A stretch of 31,593 nucleotides of DNA from Bacteroidaceae bacterium (GCA_900765575.1 CAAFRW010000180.1:1-31593), one strand, 5' to 3'; positions 15,630 through 24,441 are shown, counted from the stretch's first letter. The notes: generated from the letters alone by a model not told the origin. Translations and numbers: made by a program.

Positions 15630-17953
15630 TAAAAGGAATATATAATAATAGCAAGTATTTATTTTATACCATTCTGCTGATTTGTTTTACGGCCTGTTCC
15701 ACAACAAAAAATCTGCCGGAAGATGAAACGTTGTATACCGGTATTAAGAAAATGATAGTGGAGAATCAGGATAAAAGTGAAGAAGGAGAAGCTACGATGG
15801 TGGAGGTAGAGGCTGCTTTGGCTTATCCTCCCAATAACGCTTTATTAGGGAGTTCTTCTGTCCGCACGCCTTTTCCATATAAATTATGGATATACAATGA
15901 TTTTGTAAATAGCAAGACCAAACTGGGTAAATGGATATTCAATCATTTTGCGGCAACACCGGTCTATCTTTCTACGGTAAATCCGGAGCTTCGTGCTAAA
16001 ATCGCAACCAATGTATTGCATAATTATGGCTATTTTAACGGTGCGGTGTCTTATTCTGTCGAAAAAGAAAAAAATCCGAAGAAGGCCAAGGTCAACTATT
16101 TGGTAAATATGCGAAATCCTTATTACATTGATTCGGTGATGTATGCACGTTTTCCGTATGCTGCCGATAGTTTGATAAGAGAAACTTATGCGAACCGGCT
16201 TCTTAAAGATGGAGATAATTTCAGCGTATTAAAACTAGAAAACGAGCGAGCACGTTTATCCAATCTATTTCGTAATAATGGCTATTATTATTATCGTCCG
16301 GATTACATTACTTATTTGGCGGATACCATACAGAAACCCGGTGAGGTGAGCCTGAAAGTGGTACCGATAGGCGGGCTGACTAAAAATATAAATAAACAGT
16401 GGTATATTGGTAATTTGTCAGTCTATATGCGGAATAATCAGCAACGGGGAACTTTTACCGATTCGTTGCAACGGGGCAGCCTGTCTATCTATTATAGTGG
16501 AAAAAAGATACCTTTGCGTCCACGGGTATTATTTAATAATTTCCGTTTTCGTAAAGGAGAACTCTATTCACAGGAAAACCAGTATTATACGCAACAAAAC
16601 ATTACCCGTATGGGTATTTTCAGTTCGTTGGATTTTCAGTATACACCTCGCGACACGACCGATGTTTGTGATACGCTGGATGTTCGTATTAATGCTACTT
16701 TTGATAAACCGCTGGATGGAGAACTTGAGTTTGACTTTACCTCAAAAAGTAACGACCAGCTAGGACCGGGTGTATCGTTTGGGGTATCTAAACGTAACGC
16801 TTTCAGAGGGGGAGAAACCTTTTCATTTAAATTAGACGCTTCGTATGAGTGGCAGACCGGTTCTTCCGTAGAAGGAAGCAGTTCCATGATTAATTCATAC
16901 GAGTTTGGTACTTCTGTTTCTTTGGACTATCCGCGTTTGGTCATTCCTTTTATGAAATATAAATGGTCGCGTTATCCTTCCAGTACCCAGTTTAAGTTGT
17001 ATGCCGATCAGTTGAATCGTGCCGGATACTTTAGACTGTTGTCTTTTGGTGGAAATGCTTCGTACTCTTATCAGCCTACCGCTACTTCCAGACATACGTT
17101 CTCTCCATTTAGGCTGACATTTAATTTATTACAGAGTACTACCGCTAAATTTGACTCTATTACCGCTAATAATAAAGCTTTGTATTCGAGTTTGAAGAAT
17201 CAGTTCATTCCGGCAATGAGTTATACCTATACTTATGATGATGCTCCTATCAGGCCTAAGGGAAATCACTTGTGGTGGGAAAGCTCTGTCACATCGGCCG
17301 GTAATGTAACCTCCTTGATTTATCGTATGTTCGGACAGCCTTTTGAAAAAAAGGATAAAGAATTGTTTGGTAATCCCTTTGCACAGTTTTTGAAGTTTAC
17401 TACCGAAATACGCAAGTCTTACAGACTGGGAGAAAAAAGCCGTTTGGCAACTCGTTTTATGGCAGGTGTCATTCATTCATATGGGAACTCCTCTACTGCT
17501 CCCTATAGCGAACAGTTCTATATTGGAGGAGCAAACAGTATCCGTGCTTTTACAGTCCGTTCTTTAGGGCCGGGCAGTTATCATCCGGAATCGGATAAGA
17601 TGTATTCTTATATAGACCAAACCGGAGATTTGAAATTGGAGGCAAATGTTGAATATCGTTTCCCAATACTGGGAAACTTGTACGGAGCCACTTTCCTGGA
17701 TGCCGGAAACATCTGGTTATTACATAAGGATGAGCAACGTCCCGGAGCGCAAATCTCTCTCTTGAATTTTGGAAAAGAAATAGCGTTGGGTACCGGAGTG
17801 GGATTGCGTTATGATTTGGAGTTTATTATCCTGCGTTTAGATTTGGGTATTGCCATTCATGCTCCTTATGAAACATCTAAAAAAGGCTATTACAACATTC
17901 CGAAATTCAAAGATGGATTAGGCTTGCATTTTGCCATAGGGTATCCTTTCTAA
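15626..17953 (+). CDS. tamL: TamL: lipidated TamA-like Omp85 outer-membrane protein
   Basis: A 775-residue lipoprotein with a lipobox ending at Cys24 (CFTAC) and then the family-typical STTKNLPEDETLYTG. POTRA-like repeats occupy roughly 40-350, followed by an Omp85 C-terminal barrel: FGVSKRNAFRGGETFSFKL, FYIGGANSIRAFTVRSLGPG (the conserved G-x-R-G-like region) and a terminal ...HFAIGYPF ending in Phe as outer-membrane proteins do. In Bacteroidetes TamA is commonly a lipoprotein, named TamL, paired with TamB. It overlaps tamB by 4 bp. No strong terminator is seen after it. Confidence 0.9.
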   Translation: MIKGIYNNSKYLFYTILLICFTACSTTKNLPEDETLYTGIKKMIVENQDKSEEGEATMVEVEAALAYPPNNALLGSSSVRTPFPYKLWIYNDFVNSKTKLGKWIFNHFAATPVYLSTVNPELRAKIATNVLHNYGYFNGAVSYSVEKEKNPKKAKVNYLVNMRNPYYIDSVMYARFPYAADSLIRETYANRLLKDGDNFSVLKLENERARLSNLFRNNGYYYYRPDYITYLADTIQKPGEVSLKVVPIGGLTKNINKQWYIGNLSVYMRNNQQRGTFTDSLQRGSLSIYYSGKKIPLRPRVLFNNFRFRKGELYSQENQYYTQQNITRMGIFSSLDFQYTPRDTTDVCDTLDVRINATFDKPLDGELEFDFTSKSNDQLGPGVSFGVSKRNAFRGGETFSFKLDASYEWQTGSSVEGSSSMINSYEFGTSVSLDYPRLVIPFMKYKWSRYPSSTQFKLYADQLNRAGYFRLLSFGGNASYSYQPTATSRHTFSPFRLTFNLLQSTTAKFDSITANNKALYSSLKNQFIPAMSYTYTYDDAPIRPKGNHLWWESSVTSAGNVTSLIYRMFGQPFEKKDKELFGNPFAQFLKFTTEIRKSYRLGEKSRLATRFMAGVIHSYGNSSTAPYSEQFYIGGANSIRAFTVRSLGPGSYHPESDKMYSYIDQTGDLKLEANVEYRFPILGNLYGATFLDAGNIWLLHKDEQRPGAQISLLNFGKEIALGTGVGLRYDLEFIILRLDLGIAIHAPYETSKKGYYNIPKFKDGLGLHFAIGYPF

Positions 17954-17969
17954 TATTCCTTTTTTTTCG

Positions 17970-17977
17970 TTCCTTTG
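17970..17977 (+). promoter_or_regulatory. Imperfect -7 element for the pectate lyase gene
   Basis: TTCCTTTG differs from TAnnTTTG at one position and lies 49 bases before the chosen ATG at 18027. A short 11-base near-palindrome, GGCTTTAAGCC, follows it. A weak candidate. Confidence 0.25.
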
Positions 17978-18026
17978 CGAATTGATGGGCTTTAAGCCTG
18001 ATTCTAATATACTAATTACTATTGCT

Positions 18027-19379
18027 ATGAAGAAAAATTTATTATTTGTTGTGTGTATGCTGGCATTGTCATGCTCTGTCATGGCGCAGTTACCGGCATT
18101 TCCCGGAGCCGAGGGCTGGGGTATGAATGCAAAAGGCGGACGGGGAGGAGTCGTCCTGACAGTAACCAATTTGAATGATAGTGGTCCGGGAAGTTTGCGG
18201 GAAGCTATTATGAATCCTAATCCCCGAATTATTATTTTCGATGTGTCCGGAACGATTGACCTGAAAACCGGTTTGGATATTGAATCTCCTTATGTTACCA
18301 TTGCCGGACAGACAGCTCCCGGTGAAGGTATCTGTTTGAAGAATTTTCCCTTAAGAATACAGAATACGCATGATGTGATTGTTCGGGGAATCAGAGTACG
18401 TCCCGGAACAAAATCAGGATTAAAGGGGTCGGAAATTGATGCTATAGACGTTTCTAATTCAGAGAATGTGATTGTGGACCATTGCGTAGCGAGTTGGTCG
18501 TGTGATGAAGGTATCAACACTTGGCATCGTGCCCGGAATGTTACTTTCCAATGGTGTGTGATGAGTGAAGCGTTGAATAATGCTATTCATGAAAAAGGAG
18601 CTCATGGTTTCGCGGCTTCCATCGGAGGGTATAAGTCATCATTCCACCACAATATTTTAGCGAACTGTGCGGGACGGAACCCAAGTATCGGTGGTAATGA
18701 CCAGAATCATACGCTTTGGCTGGATTTTCGTAATTGTGTGATTTCTAATTGGGAACATCGTACTTGTGATGGTAAGCCACTATCTATAAATTTGGTAAAT
18801 AATTACTATAAGCCGGGACCTGCAACACATGCCGATGTAAAAAGACGTGTGGCTCGCATTGATAATTCCGAAAAACTCGGATTCTCCGGTATGTGGTATA
18901 TCGAAGGCAATGTAGTAGAAGGGTATCCTGAAATCTCTGCCAATAACTGGAATGGAGGTGTCGATTTTGAGGAAGGAGCTTCTATGGAGAAGAATCGGAA
19001 AACCGAACCGTTCAAGGTCGCTCCTGTAACCACTCAATCGGCAGAAGAAGCTTATCAGTTAGTTTTGAAATATGCCGGTTGTTATCCCTATAGAGATTCG
19101 CAGGAAAAGCGCATTATCGAACAGATTCGTACCGGAAAGTATGCCTGTACACCGAATGGTATTGTCGATAACATAGAACAAGTGGGCGGTTGGCCAGTTT
19201 TGAAGGGTGGACAGAAAGCCGTAGATTCCGACAAAGACGGTATGCCGGATGAATGGGAAAAGAAAAACGGTTTGAATCCGAATGACCCAAGTGATGCTAC
19301 ACAGATAGCAGCCAATGGCTATATGAATATTGAAAATTATATCAATAGTCTTCTTCCTGATATTTATCAAACCAAGTAA
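18027..19379 (+). CDS. Secreted pectate lyase-like polysaccharide lyase (PL1-type)
   Basis: A 450-residue protein with a signal peptide (MKKNLLFVVCMLALSCSVMA, cleaved before QLPAFPG). The parallel beta-helix has PL1 landmarks: FPGAEGWGMNAKGGRGG, IIIFDVSGTIDL, VIVRGIRVRPG, DHCVASWSCDEG and HHNILANCAGRNPSIGG. The C-terminus (about residues 405-425) contains an acidic DSDKDGMPDEWEKKNGLNPNDP segment typical of calcium-binding type 3 repeats on Bacteroidetes lyases. It should cleave pectin or a related uronate polymer by beta-elimination. The start at 18027 is chosen because the signal peptide begins there; an upstream in-frame ATG adds 15 polar residues. No SusC/SusD genes surround it, so it is an orphan rather than part of a visible utilisation locus. 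Confidence 0.85.
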   Translation: MKKNLLFVVCMLALSCSVMAQLPAFPGAEGWGMNAKGGRGGVVLTVTNLNDSGPGSLREAIMNPNPRIIIFDVSGTIDLKTGLDIESPYVTIAGQTAPGEGICLKNFPLRIQNTHDVIVRGIRVRPGTKSGLKGSEIDAIDVSNSENVIVDHCVASWSCDEGINTWHRARNVTFQWCVMSEALNNAIHEKGAHGFAASIGGYKSSFHHNILANCAGRNPSIGGNDQNHTLWLDFRNCVISNWEHRTCDGKPLSINLVNNYYKPGPATHADVKRRVARIDNSEKLGFSGMWYIEGNVVEGYPEISANNWNGGVDFEEGASMEKNRKTEPFKVAPVTTQSAEEAYQLVLKYAGCYPYRDSQEKRIIEQIRTGKYACTPNGIVDNIEQVGGWPVLKGGQKAVDSDKDGMPDEWEKKNGLNPNDPSDATQIAANGYMNIENYINSLLPDIYQTK

Positions 19380-19415
19380 GACTCTTATCAGGAGTAAACT
19401 AAAGGTTTTTTTCTA

Positions 19416-19432
19416 TACCTTTGCCAAAGGTA
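19416..19432 (+). promoter_or_regulatory. -7 element embedded in a 17-bp perfect palindrome
   Basis: TACCTTTGCCAAAGGTA has perfect 8-bp arms around a central C, and its left arm TACCTTTG is a full -7 match. The right arm gives the same element on the other strand. It lies 39 bases before the ATG of the nucleotidyltransferase gene. A dimeric repressor bound here would cover the -7 region. The -33 motif is poor. Confidence 0.45.
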
Positions 19433-19470
19433 TTAGAAACTGGAAAATAAAACTATTTAAACAAAGAAAT

Positions 19471-20376
19471 ATGAAACCTACATTATTTGTATTAGCTGCC
19501 GGCATGGGAAGTCGTTACGGTGGTTTAAAACAACTGGACGGGCTGGGTCCCAATGGCGAAACCATCATGGACTATTCCGTATTCGATGCCATTCGTGGAG
19601 GATTTGGTAAGATTGTATTTGTCATTCGGAAAGATTTTGAAACAGATTTCCGTGAGAAGATTCTTCGTAAATATGAGAATCATATTCCGGTAGAGATTGT
19701 TTTTCAATCGTTGGATAAATTGCCTGCAGGCTTTACCTGTCCCGAAGGTCGTGTGAAACCTTGGGGAACAAATCATGCGGTGCTGATGGGTAAAGAGGTG
19801 ATTAAAGAACCGTTTGCCGTTATCAATGCCGATGACTTTTACGGACGCGATAGCTTTGCCGTATTGGGTAAGTTCTTGGCTGAATTGCCGGAGGGAGCTA
19901 AAAACAATTATTGTATGGTTGGTTTCCGGGTAGGCAATACACTGTCGGAAAGTGGAACGGTGGCACGTGGTATATGCAGCACCGACGAGAAGGGTTGTTT
20001 GACAACCGTTGTTGAGCGTACTGAAATTATGCGTGTAAATGGCCCCGTATCTTATAAAGATGAAAAAGGAGAATGGGTGGCGATAGAGGATAACACACCT
20101 GTTTCTATGAATATGTGGGGATTTACTCCTGACTATTTTAATTATTCGGAAGCTTATTTCATCGAGTTTTTGAAGGCCAATCAGGAGAATCTGAAAGCTG
20201 AATACTTTATACCTTTAATGGTGAATAAGTTGATTACTGAAGGCACAGCTACCGTAAAGGTTTTAGATACGGTAAGCAAATGGTTCGGTGTAACGTATGC
20301 TGCCGACCGTCAGGGAGTAGTGGATAAGATTCAGGCTTTAATCAGTGCGGGTGAATATCCCTCCAAGCTGTTTTAA
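19471..20376 (+). CDS. Sugar nucleotidyltransferase (NDP-sugar pyrophosphorylase-like)
   Basis: A 301-residue cytosolic enzyme. The N-terminus MKPTLFVLAAGMGSRYGGLKQ-like loop is the G-x-G-x-R nucleotide-binding signature of sugar-1-phosphate nucleotidyltransferases. INADDFYGRDSF is the metal and sugar-binding region and VVERTEI is also family-typical. It should join a sugar 1-phosphate to an NTP, giving an activated sugar for glycan synthesis; the sugar and base cannot be read from the sequence. The ATG at 19471 is chosen because the Rossmann strand starts there and the promoter lies at 19416; earlier in-frame starts would overlap the lyase gene. Only 4 bp separate it from the serine ammonia-lyase gene, so they form an operon although the functions look unrelated. 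Confidence 0.85.
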   Translation: MKPTLFVLAAGMGSRYGGLKQLDGLGPNGETIMDYSVFDAIRGGFGKIVFVIRKDFETDFREKILRKYENHIPVEIVFQSLDKLPAGFTCPEGRVKPWGTNHAVLMGKEVIKEPFAVINADDFYGRDSFAVLGKFLAELPEGAKNNYCMVGFRVGNTLSESGTVARGICSTDEKGCLTTVVERTEIMRVNGPVSYKDEKGEWVAIEDNTPVSMNMWGFTPDYFNYSEAYFIEFLKANQENLKAEYFIPLMVNKLITEGTATVKVLDTVSKWFGVTYAADRQGVVDKIQALISAGEYPSKLF

Positions 20377-20380
20377 GTAA

Positions 20381-21586
20381 ATGAAAAGTATTCGGGAAAT
20401 ATATCGCATCGGGACAGGGCCTTCGAGCAGTCATACAATGGGCCCCCGTAAGGCGGCAGAAATCTTTCTGCAGCGTCATCCCGAAGCCGCTTCCTTTGAA
20501 GTCACACTATATGGGAGTTTGGCAGCTACAGGCAAAGGCCATATGACGGATGTAGCGATTCTTGATACGTTAAGCCCTCAAGCTCCGGTGAAAATTATCT
20601 GGGAGCCTAAAATTTTTCTACCTTTCCACCCGAATGGAATGTCATTTAAATCGTTGGACAGTCACGGTAAAGTAACCGATAAGTGGAAAGTGTTTAGCAT
20701 TGGAGGCGGTGCTCTGGCAGAAGAGGGAAAAGAAGAGTCCTCCGGAGCCGATATTTACCACATGAAAAGCATGAGCCGCATCCTTTATTGGTGTGAGCAC
20801 AGTGGCAAGAACTATTGGGAATATGTGCGAGAAAATGAAGACCCGGATATTTGGGATTATTTGGCTGAGGTATGGAAAACCATGCGTGAGGCTGTAGAAC
20901 GTGGCTTGGAGGAAGAAGGAGTACTGCCTGGACCTCTGAATTTAAGAAGGAAAGCTGCTTCATATTATATCCGTGCCACAGGCTATAAAGATTCTCTCCG
21001 TACCCGTGGATTGGTATTTGCTTATGCGCTGGCGGTAAGCGAGGAGAATGCGTCGGGCGGAAAGATTGTGACGGCTCCTACGTGCGGTTCCTGTGGGGTG
21101 GTGCCGGCGGTATTGTATCATCTTCAAAAAAGCCGTAACTTTACGGATACCCGCATCTTGCGTGCATTGGCTACAGCCGGTTTGGTTGGCAATATAGTGA
21201 AAACCAATGCTTCGATTTCCGGTGCCGAGGTTGGATGTCAAGGTGAGGTAGGAGTGGCTTGTGCCATGGCTTCGGCGGCGGCAAACCAATTGTTCGGCGG
21301 TAGTCCGGCACAAATTGAATATGCGGCCGAGATGGGGTTGGAACATCATTTGGGTATGACGTGCGACCCGGTATGCGGTTTAGTGCAAATACCCTGTATC
21401 GAACGGAATGCCTATGCGGCAGCCCGCGCCTTGGATGCCAATATCTTTTCTACCTATACGGACGGAACGCATCGTGTTTCTTTCGATAAAGTAGTGGAGG
21501 TGATGAAGCAAACCGGTCATGATTTACCTTCTCTTTATAAGGAAACCGGCGAAGGTGGCCTGGCAAAAGATTACAAGCAAATGTAG
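20381..21586 (+). CDS. sdaA: L-serine ammonia-lyase, iron-sulfur dependent, single chain
   Basis: A 401-residue enzyme that deaminates L-serine to pyruvate and ammonia. The N-terminal half begins with the characteristic IREIYRIGTGPSSSHTMGP. The C-terminal half has APTCGSCGVVP (232-242) and the [4Fe-4S] cysteines Cys286, Cys328 and Cys339. Their spacing (42 and 11) is that of the crystallised type 2 serine dehydratase. It is a fusion of the alpha and beta parts without an ACT domain. Lys-Gln-Met at the C-terminus resembles the flexible tail that enters the active site in related enzymes. It is the second gene of a two-gene operon closed by the strong terminator at 21610. Confidence 0.93.
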   Translation: MKSIREIYRIGTGPSSSHTMGPRKAAEIFLQRHPEAASFEVTLYGSLAATGKGHMTDVAILDTLSPQAPVKIIWEPKIFLPFHPNGMSFKSLDSHGKVTDKWKVFSIGGGALAEEGKEESSGADIYHMKSMSRILYWCEHSGKNYWEYVRENEDPDIWDYLAEVWKTMREAVERGLEEEGVLPGPLNLRRKAASYYIRATGYKDSLRTRGLVFAYALAVSEENASGGKIVTAPTCGSCGVVPAVLYHLQKSRNFTDTRILRALATAGLVGNIVKTNASISGAEVGCQGEVGVACAMASAAANQLFGGSPAQIEYAAEMGLEHHLGMTCDPVCGLVQIPCIERNAYAAARALDANIFSTYTDGTHRVSFDKVVEVMKQTGHDLPSLYKETGEGGLAKDYKQM

Positions 21587-21609
21587 AGAAGTAAAGATAT
21601 AGATAGAAA

Positions 21610-21666
21610 AAGGAGGAGTATGGCTTTTTGGGGAAACTCAAACCAATTTACTCCTCCTTCTTTTTT
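21610..21666. terminator. Rho-independent terminator between convergent genes
   Basis: AAGGAGGAGTA (21610-21620) pairs perfectly with TACTCCTCCTT (21649-21659), an 11-bp stem with a 28-base loop. It is followed on the plus strand by C and six T. On the minus strand the stem is followed by five T. It therefore probably ends sdaA transcription and also the opposing glycosylphosphotransferase transcript. Confidence 0.8.
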
Positions 21667-21701
21667 GTGTTACATTTTTAATTGCGTCAAGTCCTGGTTT
21701 A

Positions 21702-23096
21702 TTAATTTGTATTTCTATGTAATATCTTGCGTATGGTTAGATAAATAATTCTTATATCCAACCAAAAGCTCCAGTTCTCTATGTACCAGATGTCTTTTCT
21801 AATGCGTGCTTCCATTCGGGTCAACTCTTTTGTTTCACTGCGTCTGCTGCATACTTGTGCCCAACCCGTGATACCCGGTTTAATAAAATGGCGCACCATA
21901 TAATTATTAATTTGTTCAGAAAACTCTTCCGTATCTTTTAGTCCGTATGGACGAGGCCCTACAATAGACATATCCCCTTTCAGCACATTGATAAATTGAG
22001 GTAATCTGTCGATGCTGTTTTTGCGCAGGAAACTTCCGAATTTTGTTTCTTCTGTTGTCGGTTGGGAATCGCTCCCTATATATTTCATTTTTGTGATGCG
22101 GAATTTGTAGCGATAAAACACGTTTCCGTTTAGCCCGTTATGCTTTTGTTTGAAAAGTACGGGACCCGGAGAGGTGATTTTGGTTATAATGGCTACCATA
22201 AGGTAGATAAAAGGAAATAGAGTGCATAAAAAGAGACCGGAAAATACAATGTCGAATACCCTCTTTTTGAAAAGATTCAAAGGTTGGCGCATAGGCTCTC
22301 TACGGATGTATAAGACCGGGACTTCCCCAACCAAATCCATGCACATTTGGCGCCGCGGGTAGTTACGTATATTAGGGACACTGTAGAAACGGATGAGATG
22401 ATTTTCGCAATAGTCGATGATTTGTTTGATTTCCGAAGCTCTGTCCGACGATAGACAACAGTAAACTCTTCCCATCGGATGGAAGTGAATGGCCTCCAGA
22501 TATTCCGGAATGATATCGATTGTTCCCAAATAAGGAATCGGCATTTCACAATCGGTACATTTTTTATCGTCAAAATAACCTAATATCCGATAGCCTGTAG
22601 TGGGGTCTCCCATCATTTCATTGTACAAATCCACCATGTTCGGGTTACTTCCTACAAAGAGTATGTCCCTTGTATTGCACCCTCTGCGCCTGTACCATTT
22701 TATGTAACTTCTGGAACAGAGCCGGGAGGCTGTGATGCAAACAAATAAACATCCGTAAAAGAGGAGCGCGAATTGCCATAGGAAGACATCCGGATTGATA
22801 TAATTCATGGCCAGGAACGATAAAGGGGCATACCATAGAATCATAGAGAATAAGTCTCCGACAATTTGTTCCGGACGCACTTTTCGCATATATAGAATCG
22901 GACTCTTAAAGTATACGCATAAGAGATAGACTGCATTTAATACAAAATAAAGAATCTGATAATTTTCCTGTAAGTCTTCAGTTCTGAATGAAGGGAATAA
23001 AATTAGAAAACAAGACAGGAGAGTGTTAAGGACCAAAAGGTCTATAGCAATCACTCCCCACTTAATCAATAAGAATGTCTGAGATTCCTGTTGCAT
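21702..23096 (-). CDS. Polyprenyl-phosphate sugar-1-phosphate transferase (WcaJ-like)
   Basis: A 464-residue membrane enzyme of the large monotopic phosphoglycosyltransferase type: about four N-terminal hydrophobic segments (11-34, 49-63, 81-99, 107-124), a nucleotide-fold domain (about 140-265), a membrane anchor (280-305, KKRVFDIVFSGLFL...), then the catalytic domain with SPGPVLFKQ, NGLNGNVFYRYKFR, VLKGDMSIVGPRP and KPGITGWAQV. It should transfer a sugar phosphate from a UDP-sugar to undecaprenyl phosphate, the first step of exopolysaccharide or O-unit assembly. Odd: the catalytic Asp-Glu dyad found in DELPQ reads Asp363-Arg364 (SIDRLPQ), and the FRSM motif reads FRIT. Activity is therefore doubtful. 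No full -7 box is visible on the minus strand upstream. Confidence 0.88.
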   Translation of the reverse strand: MQQESQTFLLIKWGVIAIDLLVLNTLLSCFLILFPSFRTEDLQENYQILYFVLNAVYLLCVYFKSPILYMRKVRPEQIVGDLFSMILWYAPLSFLAMNYINPDVFLWQFALLFYGCLFVCITASRLCSRSYIKWYRRRGCNTRDILFVGSNPNMVDLYNEMMGDPTTGYRILGYFDDKKCTDCEMPIPYLGTIDIIPEYLEAIHFHPMGRVYCCLSSDRASEIKQIIDYCENHLIRFYSVPNIRNYPRRQMCMDLVGEVPVLYIRREPMRQPLNLFKKRVFDIVFSGLFLCTLFPFIYLMVAIITKITSPGPVLFKQKHNGLNGNVFYRYKFRITKMKYIGSDSQPTTEETKFGSFLRKNSIDRLPQFINVLKGDMSIVGPRPYGLKDTEEFSEQINNYMVRHFIKPGITGWAQVCSRRSETKELTRMEARIRKDIWYIENWSFWLDIRIIYLTIRKILHRNTN

Positions 23097-23571
23097 GTCT
23101 GTTTTTCTTTTGTTTCTGATTTAAGTTTGTGATAATGTATAACATAACTCTGATAGACTTCTGTTGTTTAATATTGTTTATATGCTTATTTAATGCCGAA
23201 TAGCTTATAGAATATCCGTGCCATAACACTTAAACAATGTATAAAAAGTCGGTCTAGTAAAGAAATGTATTTATTCATCATCACCTTTATATAATAGCAA
23301 AGAAAAACAATAAAGTGCAAATTGCCAAATAATTTAAATGTTGGTTTGTAAATAATTGTATTTTTCCTGAAATCGGGAGAATGGGTGTCTTTATGCCCTT
23401 TTTCTTTAGGTGTAGCGCTTTTTTATAAATTCATGGTACATTGCCGGTTACAATGGAAAGCCTCCTTTTAGCGCAAAAGTTGCTAGCTAAAAGGAGGCTT
23501 TTATTTAATCACAGGAATGTTCACGAACTCATTTCAATAGTTCTTTGATTCTTAGCCTGCCAATGTGTTGT
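23097..23571. other. Gene-free interval of 475 bp
   Basis: AT-rich, no plausible ORF. It must hold the promoter of the glycosylphosphotransferase gene, but the best minus-strand candidate (plus strand CAAAGAAA near 23300) is one base off. A plus-strand TAAGTTTG at 23122-23129 points away from any gene. The strong hairpin at 23457-23501 is the only clear structure. Confidence 0.6.
23457..23501. terminator. Perfect 16-bp stem-loop
   Basis: Sixteen bases at 23457-23472 (AAAGCCTCCTTTTAGC) pair perfectly with 23486-23501 around a 13-base loop. It lies 71 bp beyond the stop of the M48 protease gene (minus strand), so it probably ends that transcript. Only short T-runs flank it on either strand (CTTTCC minus, CTTTTATTT plus). 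Confidence 0.7.
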
Positions 23572-24375
23572 TTACTTATAGCTTTCAGGCTTCTCGATTT
23601 TTTCATTGGTTGCCCGTTCTTCCATACGCTGTATACGAGCGTCCAAATCAGGGTGAGAGGAGAATAGTTGATTTATTTTGTTCGTTTTTTTGGCTCCGGC
23701 TTCTTCTTGCAACTGTTTCAGTTTCTTAAAGGATAAGGCCATGGACCATGGATTCTTTCCACACTTCTTTAAAAATTCATATCCGTAATCGTCGGCAGCC
23801 CTCTCTTGCTTTTGAGAATAGGTGGAGTTTACAAGCGCCTCTCCAAGCTCGCCTAATTGTGAATCGGTTAGAGCGGCCGTTTTTCCACCTTGCGATGAAA
23901 TACCGTCTTTTAAAGCGGAAGTCAACAAGGCGGTGCGGAATCCGTTCTTAGAATCTCTGTGGGCAACGTGACCTATTTCATGACCAATTACTCCTAAAAG
24001 CTCTTCATCACTCATAATGTCCATAAGGGACGAGAATACCCGTACACTTCCATCGGCACAAGCAAAAGCATTCACATCAATTACGTGGTATACCTTAAAA
24101 TTCAAAGGAATACCTTCGGCATCCGTTAATCCTTCGGTTAGTTTCTTCAATCGGATGGTATATTCATTGTCATCGGGACATACCGGATTGTTTTTATCCA
24201 TCCAATCCATATATTCTTTCACATACTCTGTCATCTGCTCGTCTGTAAGGGTTACGGCTTTTACGGCACTGGTTGCGCCTTTTATCGCTTTTTTTAGATT
24301 GAATTGTGCCGAACAAGGCGTTACGCTTACCAGGCATACAAGGGCTATAGCCCAGGCGAAAAATGTTTTTTTCAT
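23572..24375 (-). CDS. Periplasmic M48 family zinc metalloprotease
   Basis: A 267-residue protease with a signal peptide (about 1-23, ending CSAQ). The zinc site is HEIGH (His132, Glu133, His136), followed by the third-ligand motif ERAAD (Glu191). There are no transmembrane helices beyond the signal, so it is of the secreted BepA/LoiP-like group rather than HtpX-like. It probably degrades or processes misfolded envelope proteins. It is a single-gene unit with a strong promoter upstream and a hairpin downstream. A Cys at position 21 is not in a good lipobox. Confidence 0.88.
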   Translation of the reverse strand: MKKTFFAWAIALVCLVSVTPCSAQFNLKKAIKGATSAVKAVTLTDEQMTEYVKEYMDWMDKNNPVCPDDNEYTIRLKKLTEGLTDAEGIPLNFKVYHVIDVNAFACADGSVRVFSSLMDIMSDEELLGVIGHEIGHVAHRDSKNGFRTALLTSALKDGISSQGGKTAALTDSQLGELGEALVNSTYSQKQERAADDYGYEFLKKCGKNPWSMALSFKKLKQLQEEAGAKKTNKINQLFSSHPDLDARIQRMEERATNEKIEKPESYK

Positions 24376-24409
24376 TGTTTTAATGTGTTTATATTCATAA
24401 AATTGTCTG

Positions 24410-24441
24410 CAAAAGTAGATTTTCTTTGTTGTTTAGACAAA
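24410..24441 (-). promoter_or_regulatory. Promoter of the M48 protease gene (TTTG-N20-TACTTTTG)
   Basis: On the minus strand the -7 element TACTTTTG (24417-24410) is preceded by TTTG (24441-24438) with exactly 20 bases between. Both match the Bacteroidetes consensus. The -7 box ends 34 bases before the ATG at 24373-24375. Confidence 0.7.
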
